Of a DNA stretch of 60,307 nucleotides, positions 9,362 to 17,498 are shown piece by piece. A program made the translations under genes and the position numbers. The notes beneath the pieces were generated by a model, which was not told the DNA's origin, did not search any database, and worked only from the letters and a program-made list of their open reading frames with translations. The DNA is taken from NCBI GenBank assembly GCA_024638765.1, contig JAHEJT010000010.1, positions 1-60,307 on the forward strand, in the 5' to 3' direction. This stretch comes from Verrucomicrobiales bacterium (lineage in GTDB: Bacteria; Verrucomicrobiota; Verrucomicrobiia; Verrucomicrobiales; DEV007). Each line of letters starts with the position of its first letter. Position 1 is the stretch's first letter.

Positions 9362-9720
9362 CTTCTTCTCCTACTTCTCTCGATCTGCTTGGTGTGAATA
9401 AGGCTGGCACGCCACCGTCGACGGCGGCACCGGGGAGCGACGCAAAATCCGCGGGGGCGGACCCCCCGATCCCCCCTCTCTAAAGGGAAAATTAGCACTT
9501 CCCCCCTCTCCTGACTAGTTGAAGTTTGTGAGGGCTTGTTCGTGAAATTACGGTATTTATACGGCGAATCTCGGGCAATGGGTGTGAATGTTGGTTTCCC
9601 AGGACCCCATCAAGGGCCTCTCACCGGAAAGACTCCACGCCTTCCTCTACTCAATACACGTCCTCTCCCCCCCCCGCTGGACAGGTAAATGACACCCTCT
9701 TCCACGGGGTCTCCGCCGTC
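9362..9720. other. Intergenic region upstream of the DUF1549/DUF1553 gene
   Basis: 359 bases with no credible reading frame. It should hold the leftward promoter for 9361; a TATAAA on the minus strand near 9560-9565 is a possible -10 box, but no good -35 is seen. There are short G/C homopolymer runs and a CCGTCGACGG palindrome near 9418. Nothing else was recognised. Confidence 0.5.
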
Positions 9721-10824
9721 CTAATCGTCCGAATGCGACGACTCCTTGATCTGATCGACCAGCGAGACGGTGCTCAGCCGGTTGAGCACGAAGCGCTGCT
9801 TTGCCGACTCGTCGCGCACCGCCGCCAGCCGCGATTTTTCATCCACCAGCTGCTCATGCAATTGGCTGAGGCGATCCAGGGTTCGCCGCAGCAGTCCCAC
9901 GACATTCATCGCCAGTCCGGCGAGCACCAGGGCCGCGGGAAGCAATACCCACCAGACCGCGCCGGGCGCCCAGGACCACTTCCTGGAAGCGGTCCCGCCC
10001 GAGTCCTCCAATGAGGGAAACCAGGCGGCAACCATCCGATCGTAGTCTCCCGAATCACGAACCCTGCGCATTCCGGCGTCCAGCGCGTCGCGCAGCTTGG
10101 TCTCACCGCGGGCAACCGCCATGCCTTCTTCCGCCCGGAAAATGGGATCTGGCAGGATAGCGAGTTGGGACAGACCACCCGATCCCAACCGGTAAATCGT
10201 CTCCCCCCGGTCCAGCACGGCCACCTCGTAGCGACCGAGATTCAGTTGGGCGATCGCCCCCTCGACGGACCCCTCCGCGATCAATTGCCTCCCGAATCCG
10301 AGGTTTTCCAGATAAGGAATCACGGGACTGCCGGTGACCACCACGATTTTCTTCCGCCGCAAATCGAGCAACGAACGCGTCAGCGATTTCTGCCTCTTGA
10401 AGATACAGAACTCCCGATAACGGTACGGCACGCAGAACTCCCATTGCCCTGGGTCTGCGGAATCCCGGGAGACGCCGAGCAGGATCCGGCACTTGTCCCC
10501 TCTGCCGCCCGCGGGTTCTGCGCCCGGGTTCCGCCAGAATAGGGAGCGCTCCGGGGCAGCCATCCGCCACACGGCCCGGAACAATTCCACGTCGAAACCG
10601 GCCGGATGGCCCTCGGCGTCGAGATACTGGGCGGGGGCACCCGCAAAGGAAGCTTCCACCAGGCAGGCGGGTTCCGGGACGGCACCCCGCGTCGCCGGGG
10701 CGAGCAGCATGGCGCACGATACGAAGCAGAACAGGCCGCGCGCCACTGCCGGGGCGGGAGCGAAGCGAGTGCCTCCAAGCGGAAAAGCACTGGATGGATG
10801 CAGGATTGGACGGAAACCCGTCAT
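9721..10824 (-). CDS. Membrane-anchored family 3 solute-binding sensor protein
   Basis: A 367-residue protein with an N-terminal hydrophobic export segment (about 28-48). A periplasmic family 3 solute-binding domain follows (about 60-275), with blocks FDVELFRAVW, KKIVVVTGSPVIPYLENLG and ALDAGMRRVRDSGDYDRMVAAWFP. A single membrane helix (about 287-312) and a short coiled coil complete it. The order SBP-TM-coiled coil matches the sensory half of BvgS/EvgS-type kinases, but there is no kinase, GGDEF or HAMP domain; the protein stops 55 residues after the helix. It could be a co-receptor or a truncated sensor. It diverges from the psd gene across an operator-bearing spacer. Confidence 0.8.
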   Translation of the reverse strand: MTGFRPILHPSSAFPLGGTRFAPAPAVARGLFCFVSCAMLLAPATRGAVPEPACLVEASFAGAPAQYLDAEGHPAGFDVELFRAVWRMAAPERSLFWRNPGAEPAGGRGDKCRILLGVSRDSADPGQWEFCVPYRYREFCIFKRQKSLTRSLLDLRRKKIVVVTGSPVIPYLENLGFGRQLIAEGSVEGAIAQLNLGRYEVAVLDRGETIYRLGSGGLSQLAILPDPIFRAEEGMAVARGETKLRDALDAGMRRVRDSGDYDRMVAAWFPSLEDSGGTASRKWSWAPGAVWWVLLPAALVLAGLAMNVVGLLRRTLDRLSQLHEQLVDEKSRLAAVRDESAKQRFVLNRLSTVSLVDQIKESSHSDD

Positions 10825-10960
10825 CGGTCTCTCTCAAAAGCAACTGGACGCGGTAAATTAAATTAATTTAATTGTTTCCATAATTATTACAATTTCTATT
10901 TCAAAAAGTTCTTGGCCTGGATGACCGAGGTCGTTATTACTGAGAATATTACAGAAAATT

Positions 10961-10980
10961 TGTTTCGCATTTGCGAAACA
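10961..10980. promoter_or_regulatory. Operator-like palindrome
   Basis: TGTTTCGCA, two central T, TGCGAAACA: 9-base arms with no mismatch, in an AT-rich spacer between divergent genes. The right arm covers the -35 box of the rightward promoter at 10971-10999, the usual place for a repressor site. The cognate regulator is not in this window. Confidence 0.7.
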
Positions 10981-10999
10981 ATCATGATTGCCGTATAGT
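10971..10999 (+). promoter_or_regulatory. Sigma-70-type promoter toward psd
   Basis: TTGCGA (10971-10976), 17-base spacer, TATAGT (10994-10999). It would give a leader of about 185 bases before the psd start at 11193. The -35 lies inside the palindrome at 10961-10980. Confidence 0.65.
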
Positions 11000-11192
11000 T
11001 AGCGATTGTGAAATTTTTCAAGAATTGCCGGGACTTCCCTCCCCCACCACTGGGCGCCCGCCGGCGTGTCACCCCCCATCATTCCCCCATTCCCCGCCCA
11101 CTAATGAATTCCGGGTTACTTCAACCCCGGGTGCGCTGATGCGCGCCCCTTTCCCGTCTTCCTGAGGACATCGCCCCCCACCCACCGCACCC

Positions 11193-11954
11193 ATGGCTAA
11201 GTCACTCGAGGAATGGCAGCGGAACGTCGTTGACCCGGTTAAAGACAAACCGCTCCGCTGGTTGTCCGAGCGCCACTTCTTCCGCGATCCGCTCCGCCCC
11301 GTTTTCTCGGACACCAATTTCTTTTTCTCCCCTGCGGACGGAATCATCGTTTACCAGAAAACGCTCCAGCCGGATGAATGCCTCGTCGATATCAAAGGCA
11401 AGCCCTACTCCCTGAAGGAGGCCATGCGCGATGACTCCTATGCGCACGAAAGCATCGTCATCGGCATCTTCATGACGTTTTACGATGTCCACATCAATCG
11501 CATCCCCTTCCCCGGCACCCTCTCTTACAAGGAGCTGGACCCCATCGAGTCCTACAATCATCCCATGCTCGCCCTGGAGAATGCGCTGGTGCACGAATCG
11601 AGAATCGACCTGAACGCCGCGGGTTTTCTTCACAACAACCAGCGCATGCTCAACCGCGTCTTCTCCAGTGAACTGGGGCAAAGTTATTATATCCTCCAGA
11701 TCGCCGATTACGACGTCGATTCGATCACACCCTTCCGCCTCCAGCAGAATTTTCCCTTCATGCAGAACCAGCGGTTCTCCCAGATCCGCTTCGGTTCCCA
11801 GGTCGACCTCATCCTGCCACTCTCCGGGAAGTTCGATTTCACTCTCACCCAGGAGACCGGGGTCCACGTGGAAGCAGGCGTCGATCCCCTCATCCGCATC
11901 ACGGAGAAGCAACCCGCTCCCCCGCGGGCCGGGTCTAATGGCGCTCGCCCCTGA
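11193..11954 (+). CDS. psd: Phosphatidylserine decarboxylase family protein
   Basis: A 253-residue pyruvoyl-dependent decarboxylase of the Psd family, which makes phosphatidylethanolamine. It shows FSPADG (45-50), FMTFYDVHINR (93-103, with the conserved His100) and a C-terminal self-cleavage site. The cleavage motif reads FGSQ (200-203) where most Psd enzymes have LGST; the Gly-Ser pair needed to form the pyruvoyl group is kept. No Shine-Dalgarno sequence is visible. The amidinotransferase-type gene follows after 48 bases and is likely co-transcribed. Some Psd-family enzymes act on amino acids instead of lipids, so the pairing with a guanidino-group enzyme leaves the substrate open. Confidence 0.85.
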   Translation: MAKSLEEWQRNVVDPVKDKPLRWLSERHFFRDPLRPVFSDTNFFFSPADGIIVYQKTLQPDECLVDIKGKPYSLKEAMRDDSYAHESIVIGIFMTFYDVHINRIPFPGTLSYKELDPIESYNHPMLALENALVHESRIDLNAAGFLHNNQRMLNRVFSSELGQSYYILQIADYDVDSITPFRLQQNFPFMQNQRFSQIRFGSQVDLILPLSGKFDFTLTQETGVHVEAGVDPLIRITEKQPAPPRAGSNGARP

Positions 11955-12002
11955 TCCATTCCCCAGAAAACTCCATACTCCCCCATCCCCCCAGAATAAG
12001 CC

Positions 12003-12986
12003 ATGAGTAGCTACACCGCCGTCAGAGATCAAGCCGCTGTCCAGACCGTCGCGCCCATCGACTCCGGACAGCTCAATCCCACCAAACTGGATTGCCCTTC
12101 TTTTTTATTGAACGCGCCTTTCTCTTATTCCACGGAGACCGCGAACAATGCGTGGATGCGCGACCTCGATGAATCTGAACGCCAGGTGAACTTGAACGTG
12201 GCCCTGAAGCAATTTCTGGCCCTCTACAATTACCTGTCCTCGCGTTCCCTGGTTTATCTCCTCCCGACCCCGAAAGATTGTTGGCTTCAGGACCTGGTCT
12301 TCACCGCCAATCTCGGCAGCGTTCTGACACACGCAGAACATCAGAATACCGTGGTCCTCTCCAATTTCGCTTCCAAACCGCGCGTCGGAGAGACCGAAGT
12401 CGGAGAGAAATTCTTCCAGTCCATGGGCTATGACGTCCACGTCCCCCCTTACAAGTTCGAAGGCGAAGCCGAACTCAAGCACCTCCATGACAATGTCTAC
12501 GTGGGCGGATACGGCGAACGTTCACAGAAAGAAGCCTATGACTGGATGGAAGAGCAGTTTGGCATGGAAATCATCAAGGTCCACGAGACCGATGAATACC
12601 TTTACCACCTCGATTGCAGCGTCTTTCCCATCACCCGTGAGCAAACCATCGTCTGCACCGAGATGTTCACGCCCGGGGAAATCGCCGAAATCGAAAACCA
12701 CACCGAAATCATCGATGTATCCCGCCAAGTGGCCCTCCCTGGACTTTGCAATACGGTCCGTCTTGGGAACAACCTCCTCAACGCCTCCAACATCCACGAA
12801 CTCCAGGCGGGCACGCCGAAATACGCAATGGAACGCGACAAGAACCGCCGGCTCGAGGATATTTCGGGGGATCTTGGCTTTGAATTGAGCTTCTTCAATA
12901 TCAGCGAATTTCTCAAGGGCGGCGCCGTCCTCTCCTGCATGGTCATGCACCTCAACCGCGTCTCCTACAATTTCTCCCTGATATAG
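12003..12986 (+). CDS. Amidinotransferase/dimethylargininase-like protein
   Basis: A 327-residue guanidino-group-modifying enzyme (DDAH / arginine deiminase-like / arginine dihydrolase-like beta-propeller fold). N-terminal FLLNAPFSYST and NNAWM resemble the family opening; DLVFTANLG (97-105) gives substrate-binding acidic and Asn residues. The candidate catalytic His is in YHLDCSVFP (H202) and the candidate nucleophilic Cys is near the C-terminus in LKGGAVLSCM (C312). The product could be citrulline, ornithine or a transferred amidino group; the sequence does not decide. It begins 48 bases after psd, and an inverted repeat lies just downstream. Confidence 0.75.
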   Translation: MSSYTAVRDQAAVQTVAPIDSGQLNPTKLDCPSFLLNAPFSYSTETANNAWMRDLDESERQVNLNVALKQFLALYNYLSSRSLVYLLPTPKDCWLQDLVFTANLGSVLTHAEHQNTVVLSNFASKPRVGETEVGEKFFQSMGYDVHVPPYKFEGEAELKHLHDNVYVGGYGERSQKEAYDWMEEQFGMEIIKVHETDEYLYHLDCSVFPITREQTIVCTEMFTPGEIAEIENHTEIIDVSRQVALPGLCNTVRLGNNLLNASNIHELQAGTPKYAMERDKNRRLEDISGDLGFELSFFNISEFLKGGAVLSCMVMHLNRVSYNFSLI

Positions 12987-12996
12987 CAGCTACCGG

Positions 12997-13050
12997 CGCC
13001 GGACAATCGGCACTCCCTGGGGCGCATTCTCCCAATCCCCCTGTCCGGCG
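12997..13050. terminator. Inverted repeat between convergent genes
   Basis: CGCCGGACA (12997-13005) and TGTCCGGCG (13042-13050), a perfect 9-base stem with a 36-base loop, placed between the convergent amidinotransferase and desaturase genes. There is no U-tract, so it is only terminator-like. Confidence 0.45.
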
Positions 13051-13092
13051 GGCATGAATTCGCTCTCTCCGGTCGCTATTTTGACGGAGAAG

Positions 13093-14310
13093 CTACTCGC
13101 CGAATCGCCTTGGTGCGGGGCTCGAGATCCCCGTTTTCAGCCCGGATGCCTTGTGAAGCTCCGTCGAGGGGCGCAGCGCAGGCGGGGCAGATGCGTGCTG
13201 GGTCCCGGTTTCCACTTCGCGGCTTCGATCCGCCTCTCTTTCCGTTGCGGCGCCGGGCGCCTTGAATAGCATCCCTGTAAGCGCAGAGAAAAAACCCCTC
13301 TGGATCGATGCGCGATACGGATGTTCCTCCGGCAAAACCTGTAAGAGAGCCTTGTGCGCCGCATGCAAATGCACGTCAGGAATTTTCGGAAACCAGTGGT
13401 GAAGACAGTGGTAACACGTGGCGTCACTGATGAAAATCATCCTTGGCAACCTCCAGATCCCCCGCTGCTCGATCGTCAGTGAGTCCGATAGCTCCAGATT
13501 TCTGAACTCCAGCATCGAAATATGCCGCTCTGTTTCGCCGAGGTACTCCTCAAACCGGTGCTCCACCGCCGTCTTGATCACAAGATCCAGGTGGAAATAC
13601 CAAAGGGCGAACAAATAAATGAAGAGAAACTTGAGCGGCAGAACGCCCGCGAGCACAAGGATCAGCATGGACCACTGAATCGAGGCCGATATCAAATCGT
13701 CTTTCATAATACCGGCCTGAGAACGATCCGCCGAAACGTCCGGTTTGATCTGAGGAGTGAATCCGTCCTTGGCGTGGATCCCGTCCAGAATCCTCCGGAT
13801 AACGGCGAGCGGCATAATGACGTAGAGGGGCGCAAAGACCATCCGGACAAGCACCGCGCCGATCTCGATAATCGGCACCGATACACACATGCTGATCATG
13901 GCCACCAGGTTGTTTCTATAGAACACCAGCGGCAAGTAGCGGGTGTCGCCCTCCGTTGCGTAATACCTCTTATTGTGATGACGCGACAGATGCGGGTAAG
14001 AAATGTAACTGGGGTAAGAAAAATAGTAACCGAAGAGAAGATTGTAGATCTTTTCTATCAACGGTTTCCTGTGCCGCAAGTGAACCGCCGTGTGAAAAAA
14101 GGACAACCCGTTGACCACGCTGAGACCGTGCACCGCCAAACAAAACCAGAACGCAGGCGTGCGATAATCCAAAAACATCAACAGGGCGAGACTGCCGTAA
14201 GTCAACACCCCCCATATCGCCATCGGCTTGATGAACTCAGCCGTGGAAAAGGCAAAGTGCGGCTTCACGACGGGGAGATATTCCCTCGTGCCGATGGGAT
14301 CACGTTTCAT
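13093..14310 (-). CDS. Fatty acid desaturase family protein
   Basis: A 405-residue integral membrane di-iron enzyme. The three histidine boxes are present: HTAVHLRH (H73, H77, H80), HLSRHH (H107, H111, H112) and HCLHH (H301, H304, H305). Hydrophobic segments lie near 30-45, 55-70, 135-175 and 210-240. The family introduces double bonds or hydroxyl groups into acyl chains or carotenoid-like substrates. The tail after about residue 355 is charged and low in complexity and probably non-catalytic. A TTGACT hexamer is present upstream on the minus strand near 14395, without a convincing -10. It is followed by no close partner on its strand. Confidence 0.9.
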   Translation of the reverse strand: MKRDPIGTREYLPVVKPHFAFSTAEFIKPMAIWGVLTYGSLALLMFLDYRTPAFWFCLAVHGLSVVNGLSFFHTAVHLRHRKPLIEKIYNLLFGYYFSYPSYISYPHLSRHHNKRYYATEGDTRYLPLVFYRNNLVAMISMCVSVPIIEIGAVLVRMVFAPLYVIMPLAVIRRILDGIHAKDGFTPQIKPDVSADRSQAGIMKDDLISASIQWSMLILVLAGVLPLKFLFIYLFALWYFHLDLVIKTAVEHRFEEYLGETERHISMLEFRNLELSDSLTIEQRGIWRLPRMIFISDATCYHCLHHWFPKIPDVHLHAAHKALLQVLPEEHPYRASIQRGFFSALTGMLFKAPGAATEREADRSREVETGTQHASAPPALRPSTELHKASGLKTGISSPAPRRFGE

Positions 14311-14522
14311 CCAAGGGGGGTTGGTTCCAGGCCGGGGCGTGTTTTCCGGCCAATTCCAGGACCTGCTATGCTGATCCCCCCGTCAGTCCGAAGTCAAGAC
14401 GGAAACCCTCAAGCCAATGCCAACTACCCTGGCCCGTTTTTTCCGCGGGGACGCAACCTTCAGAACAGGGGGTTGCGCTGCGACGAGGCGCCGGCCTTCG
14501 ACAAGCTTCACTTCGCCCGCAC

Positions 14523-15902
14523 TCAATGTTGCGCCCGGAAAAGATCGATCTTCTTCCAGGCGCCGCTTCTCCACCGGCCTCGGAAGGCCAGCCCCTGCCC
14601 CAGCATGTAAAAACCTGCCAGGGCCCAGATTCCCCGCGACTCGAGCTGGGGAAGCCAGTGCACCATCGCGAGGCCGCCTCCCACCAGGATCACGCCGCAG
14701 AGCACCACGTTGACGATCGCGGGCCACAAGTTGTCCCCCACCCCCTGCAAAGCGTGCAGGTAAGAAATGTTCATGGCGTCAAAGATCTGAAAGAGTGCCA
14801 CGAAGATCATTGCCCCCGCCCCAACCGCGACCACCGCCGGGTCATCGGAAAAAAAACCGAGCACCGGCCGCCGGAAAACGAAGAGGACGAACCCGACCAC
14901 CATCATGTACCCCGCGGTCATCCCGAACGCCAGCCTTGCGCGTGACTCCGCCAGGGCGTGATTCCCGGATCCCACGGCGCTGCCCACCATCGTCAAAGCC
15001 GCGACCGCCACTCCTTCCGCCGGCAGAAAACACAGGTTCATGCACCGCAGCAGCACCGTCGTCGCCGCCTGGTGCGCAGTCCCGAAATATGCCACCAGCC
15101 AACTCAAGACCAGGCCCCAGGAAATGACGTCGATGGCCCCTTGCAATCCCGCCGGCAACCCGATCCGCGCGATTCGCTCCTGATCTCTTGCGGAAAAGGC
15201 GGCGCGGCGCGTGCCGAACTTCGAGGCATGCCGCCCGGATAAGAACAACATCAACAGGACCGCCACTTCGATCAGGGTCGCGAATACCGTCCCCCAGGCG
15301 GCGCCCTCGAACCCCCACTCCGGAAATCCGAGGTTTCCAAAGATGAGCCCGTAATTGAAGAACACGTTGGCGCACATCCCCAGGAAACTGCTCAGGATTA
15401 CCACCCGGTTGCGTTGAATCCCGATGAAGTAATTGGAAATGGCGATGGAAACCAGCGCCGGCCCGAGGGAGAAGAGGCCGATCTGAAAATAGGAAATCTC
15501 CAGGCCCAGCACCCGCTCGCTTTCATTGGGAATGAGCGCGAAGAGTGGTGCCCCGGCCGGACGCAGAAATATCAGGGCTACTCCCAGCGCCGCCGCCAGA
15601 AAGATCCCCTGCCAGGCAAAAAACCCACAGTCACGGGGATTCCCCTTGCCCAGGGATTGGGAGATGAAGGTCGTGACACTGGAGAGAAAGAAATACCCGA
15701 AACTCACCAGCGCAAAGAGAAGGAGCCCCGGAGGGGTCACCGCCGCCAACGCTTCGCTCCCCAGCGAACCGATCATCCAAGCGTCGGTGATCTGCATCAC
15801 GGCGAGCGTGAAGTTGGTGAAAATCACCGGAAAGCCCACCCGCAGCAGTGCGAGCATTTCCTCCCCGCGTTTCCCGGCCTCGCCTCCCGCGTCCCTTTCC
15901 AT
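14523..15902 (-). CDS. MATE family efflux transporter
   Basis: A 459-residue multidrug and toxic compound extrusion protein with about 12 membrane helices in two halves. Typical elements are FPVIFTNFTLAVMQITDAWMIG near the start, LGVALIFLRP, NYFIGIQRNRVVILSS at the end of the first half, and SYLHALQGVGDN in the second. It exports cationic compounds with Na+ or H+ exchange. A TAGCTA hexamer that could be a -10 box overlaps the annotated ATG; if it is used, translation may begin at the Met at residue 16 (MLALLRVGFP). Directly upstream lies a sequence resembling the end of the MITE-like element at 21116. Confidence 0.93.
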   Translation of the reverse strand: MERDAGGEAGKRGEEMLALLRVGFPVIFTNFTLAVMQITDAWMIGSLGSEALAAVTPPGLLLFALVSFGYFFLSSVTTFISQSLGKGNPRDCGFFAWQGIFLAAALGVALIFLRPAGAPLFALIPNESERVLGLEISYFQIGLFSLGPALVSIAISNYFIGIQRNRVVILSSFLGMCANVFFNYGLIFGNLGFPEWGFEGAAWGTVFATLIEVAVLLMLFLSGRHASKFGTRRAAFSARDQERIARIGLPAGLQGAIDVISWGLVLSWLVAYFGTAHQAATTVLLRCMNLCFLPAEGVAVAALTMVGSAVGSGNHALAESRARLAFGMTAGYMMVVGFVLFVFRRPVLGFFSDDPAVVAVGAGAMIFVALFQIFDAMNISYLHALQGVGDNLWPAIVNVVLCGVILVGGGLAMVHWLPQLESRGIWALAGFYMLGQGLAFRGRWRSGAWKKIDLFRAQH

Positions 15903-15906
15903 AGCT

Positions 15907-15922
15907 AGAGTGTGTTCGAAAA
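15907..15922. repeat. Copy of the MITE-like terminal sequence
   Basis: AGAGTGTGTTCGAAAA, one mismatch from the right-hand terminal sequence of the element at 21116-21489. Its flank (GGGGCACGACCCGG) is similar to the bases at 23446-23475, upstream of the unknown gene at 22267. Confidence 0.5.
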
Positions 15923-16256
15923 CCGGGGCACGACCCGGCGGATTGGGGCTCCAATGAAAAAAAATCGAGGCATGCCTGGCGTGAAATCACTTCCCCGGCC
16001 CGCGCCGCGCAGGAGGCAGAGACGCCGCCGCCGCGTGCTTCTCGCCGCTCCCTTGCCAGGGCGTGGCCCCGCGCCTCCGGGGAAAGCCATCTAACCCGGA
16101 TCAACCATCCCTGTAAAGCGGCGGAAACGGCCATAAGCCGGGCATGCTTAACCTGTTATATTGATTATATTTATTATAAATATATTGAATATTTATTAAA
16201 ACTATGGTAAATACTAGACTCCGCGGAAATCCAACCAATCCCGCGATCCCACCACT
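15923..16256. other. AT-rich divergent spacer
   Basis: Intergenic DNA between the MATE and potD-like genes. A very AT-rich block at 16150-16218 contains several -10-like hexamers (TATAAA, TATATT) and is the probable promoter area for the rightward potD-like gene. No gene is visible. Confidence 0.5.
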
Positions 16257-17423
16257 ATGAAAATCGCACGCCCGTTCCCATCCCTGGCGCTCGCCGCTCT
16301 CGCGCTCGCCGCCGCCTTCCTCCCCTCCTGCTCCAGACAGGAAGTCTCCCTCCCCACTCCCGTCAAAACCCCGGCGAATGTCCTCCGCCTCTACACCTGG
16401 AGCGAATACTTCGATCCCGATGTCCTCGCCCTCTTCGAAGAAAAGACCGGGATCCGCGTCGAATACCTCACCTTCAGCGACTTCGATGAAATGGAGGCCC
16501 AACTCCGCTCCCGCCCGGGCTATTACGACGTCGTCGTCACCGACGACAGCGCCATCCAGGCCCTCTGGGAACTTCACCTCATCCAGAAGTTCGACCGCGA
16601 CCAGCTTCCCAACCTCGCCAACATCCATCCCGATTACCTCGGCCTCTACTTCGATCCCGAGAACGCCTTCTCGGTCCCCTACATGTGGGGCACCACTCTC
16701 GTGGCCTACCGCGCCGACAGGATCGAGGACCCCGAACAATCCTGGAACCTCCTTTGGGATGAACGTTACCAGGGGAAAATCATGACCCTCCAGGACCGCC
16801 TCGGAGCGCTCTCAGTGGCCCTCTTGACCCTCGGTTATTCCATGAACTCCGAGAATCCGGATGAAATCAATGAGGCCGCCGAGAAGTGCGTCCAGCAAGT
16901 CAAGCGCGTCGACGTCCGCTACGGCGACGATGCCGCCGTCCGCGAGGCCCTCGATGAGGGGACAGTCTGGGCCGCCATGTGCTACAGCGGCGATGCCGCC
17001 ATGGTCGCCGCCGAAAACGAAAACGTCGCCTTCTTTATTCCCAAAGAAGGAGCGCCGCTCTGGGTCGACAACTTTGTCATTTCTCGCGACAGCAAGCATT
17101 CCGAGGAAGCCCACCGCTTCATCAACTTCATGCTGGAGCCGGAAATCGCCGCCGCGAATTCAAATTACACCTACTACGCCAGTCCCAACCAGGCCGCCAA
17201 ATCCCTCCTCGACCCGGAACTTCTCGCGGACGAAAGCATCAATCCGCCGGACGAAATCCGCAAGCGCTGCAGTGTCCTCGCCGAAATCACCGAACTCCGG
17301 GAGGAACTCGCCAATCGTGCCTGGCTCAAAGTTCTCAAAGCCGTCCAAAAGAAGGGCCAGCTCTCGGAGACCCTGACCCGCGAAATCCAGTACTTCGAGG
17401 CCACCGCCGAAACCGAGTTTTGA
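16257..17423 (+). CDS. Spermidine/putrescine-binding (PotD-like) lipoprotein
   Basis: A 388-residue extracellular solute-binding protein of the polyamine (PotD/PotF) type. The signal ends in a lipobox, LPSC (C25), so it is anchored as a lipoprotein. Domain cues are LRLYTWSEYFDPDVLALFEEKTGIRVEY, YYDVVVTDDSAIQ, YMWGTTLVAY and FFIPKEGAPLWVDNFVI. No ABC permease or ATPase gene is next to it; instead a hybrid histidine kinase begins 75 bases downstream on the same strand. It may therefore feed a sensor rather than, or as well as, a transporter elsewhere. The ligand (putrescine, spermidine or a related cation) is inferred from the family. Confidence 0.85.
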   Translation: MKIARPFPSLALAALALAAAFLPSCSRQEVSLPTPVKTPANVLRLYTWSEYFDPDVLALFEEKTGIRVEYLTFSDFDEMEAQLRSRPGYYDVVVTDDSAIQALWELHLIQKFDRDQLPNLANIHPDYLGLYFDPENAFSVPYMWGTTLVAYRADRIEDPEQSWNLLWDERYQGKIMTLQDRLGALSVALLTLGYSMNSENPDEINEAAEKCVQQVKRVDVRYGDDAAVREALDEGTVWAAMCYSGDAAMVAAENENVAFFIPKEGAPLWVDNFVISRDSKHSEEAHRFINFMLEPEIAAANSNYTYYASPNQAAKSLLDPELLADESINPPDEIRKRCSVLAEITELREELANRAWLKVLKAVQKKGQLSETLTREIQYFEATAETEF

Positions 17424-17498
17424 TCGTTCAGGAAGCATCACCTTTTTCCCCTTTCTCTGCTGAGGTTCGCCCCCGCCGATAGGCAGCTCTTTGACCCC

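Noticed and set aside
13054..13269. Short plus-strand frame over the desaturase 3' end
   Set aside because: No motif and it overlaps the coding end and the terminator-like repeat.
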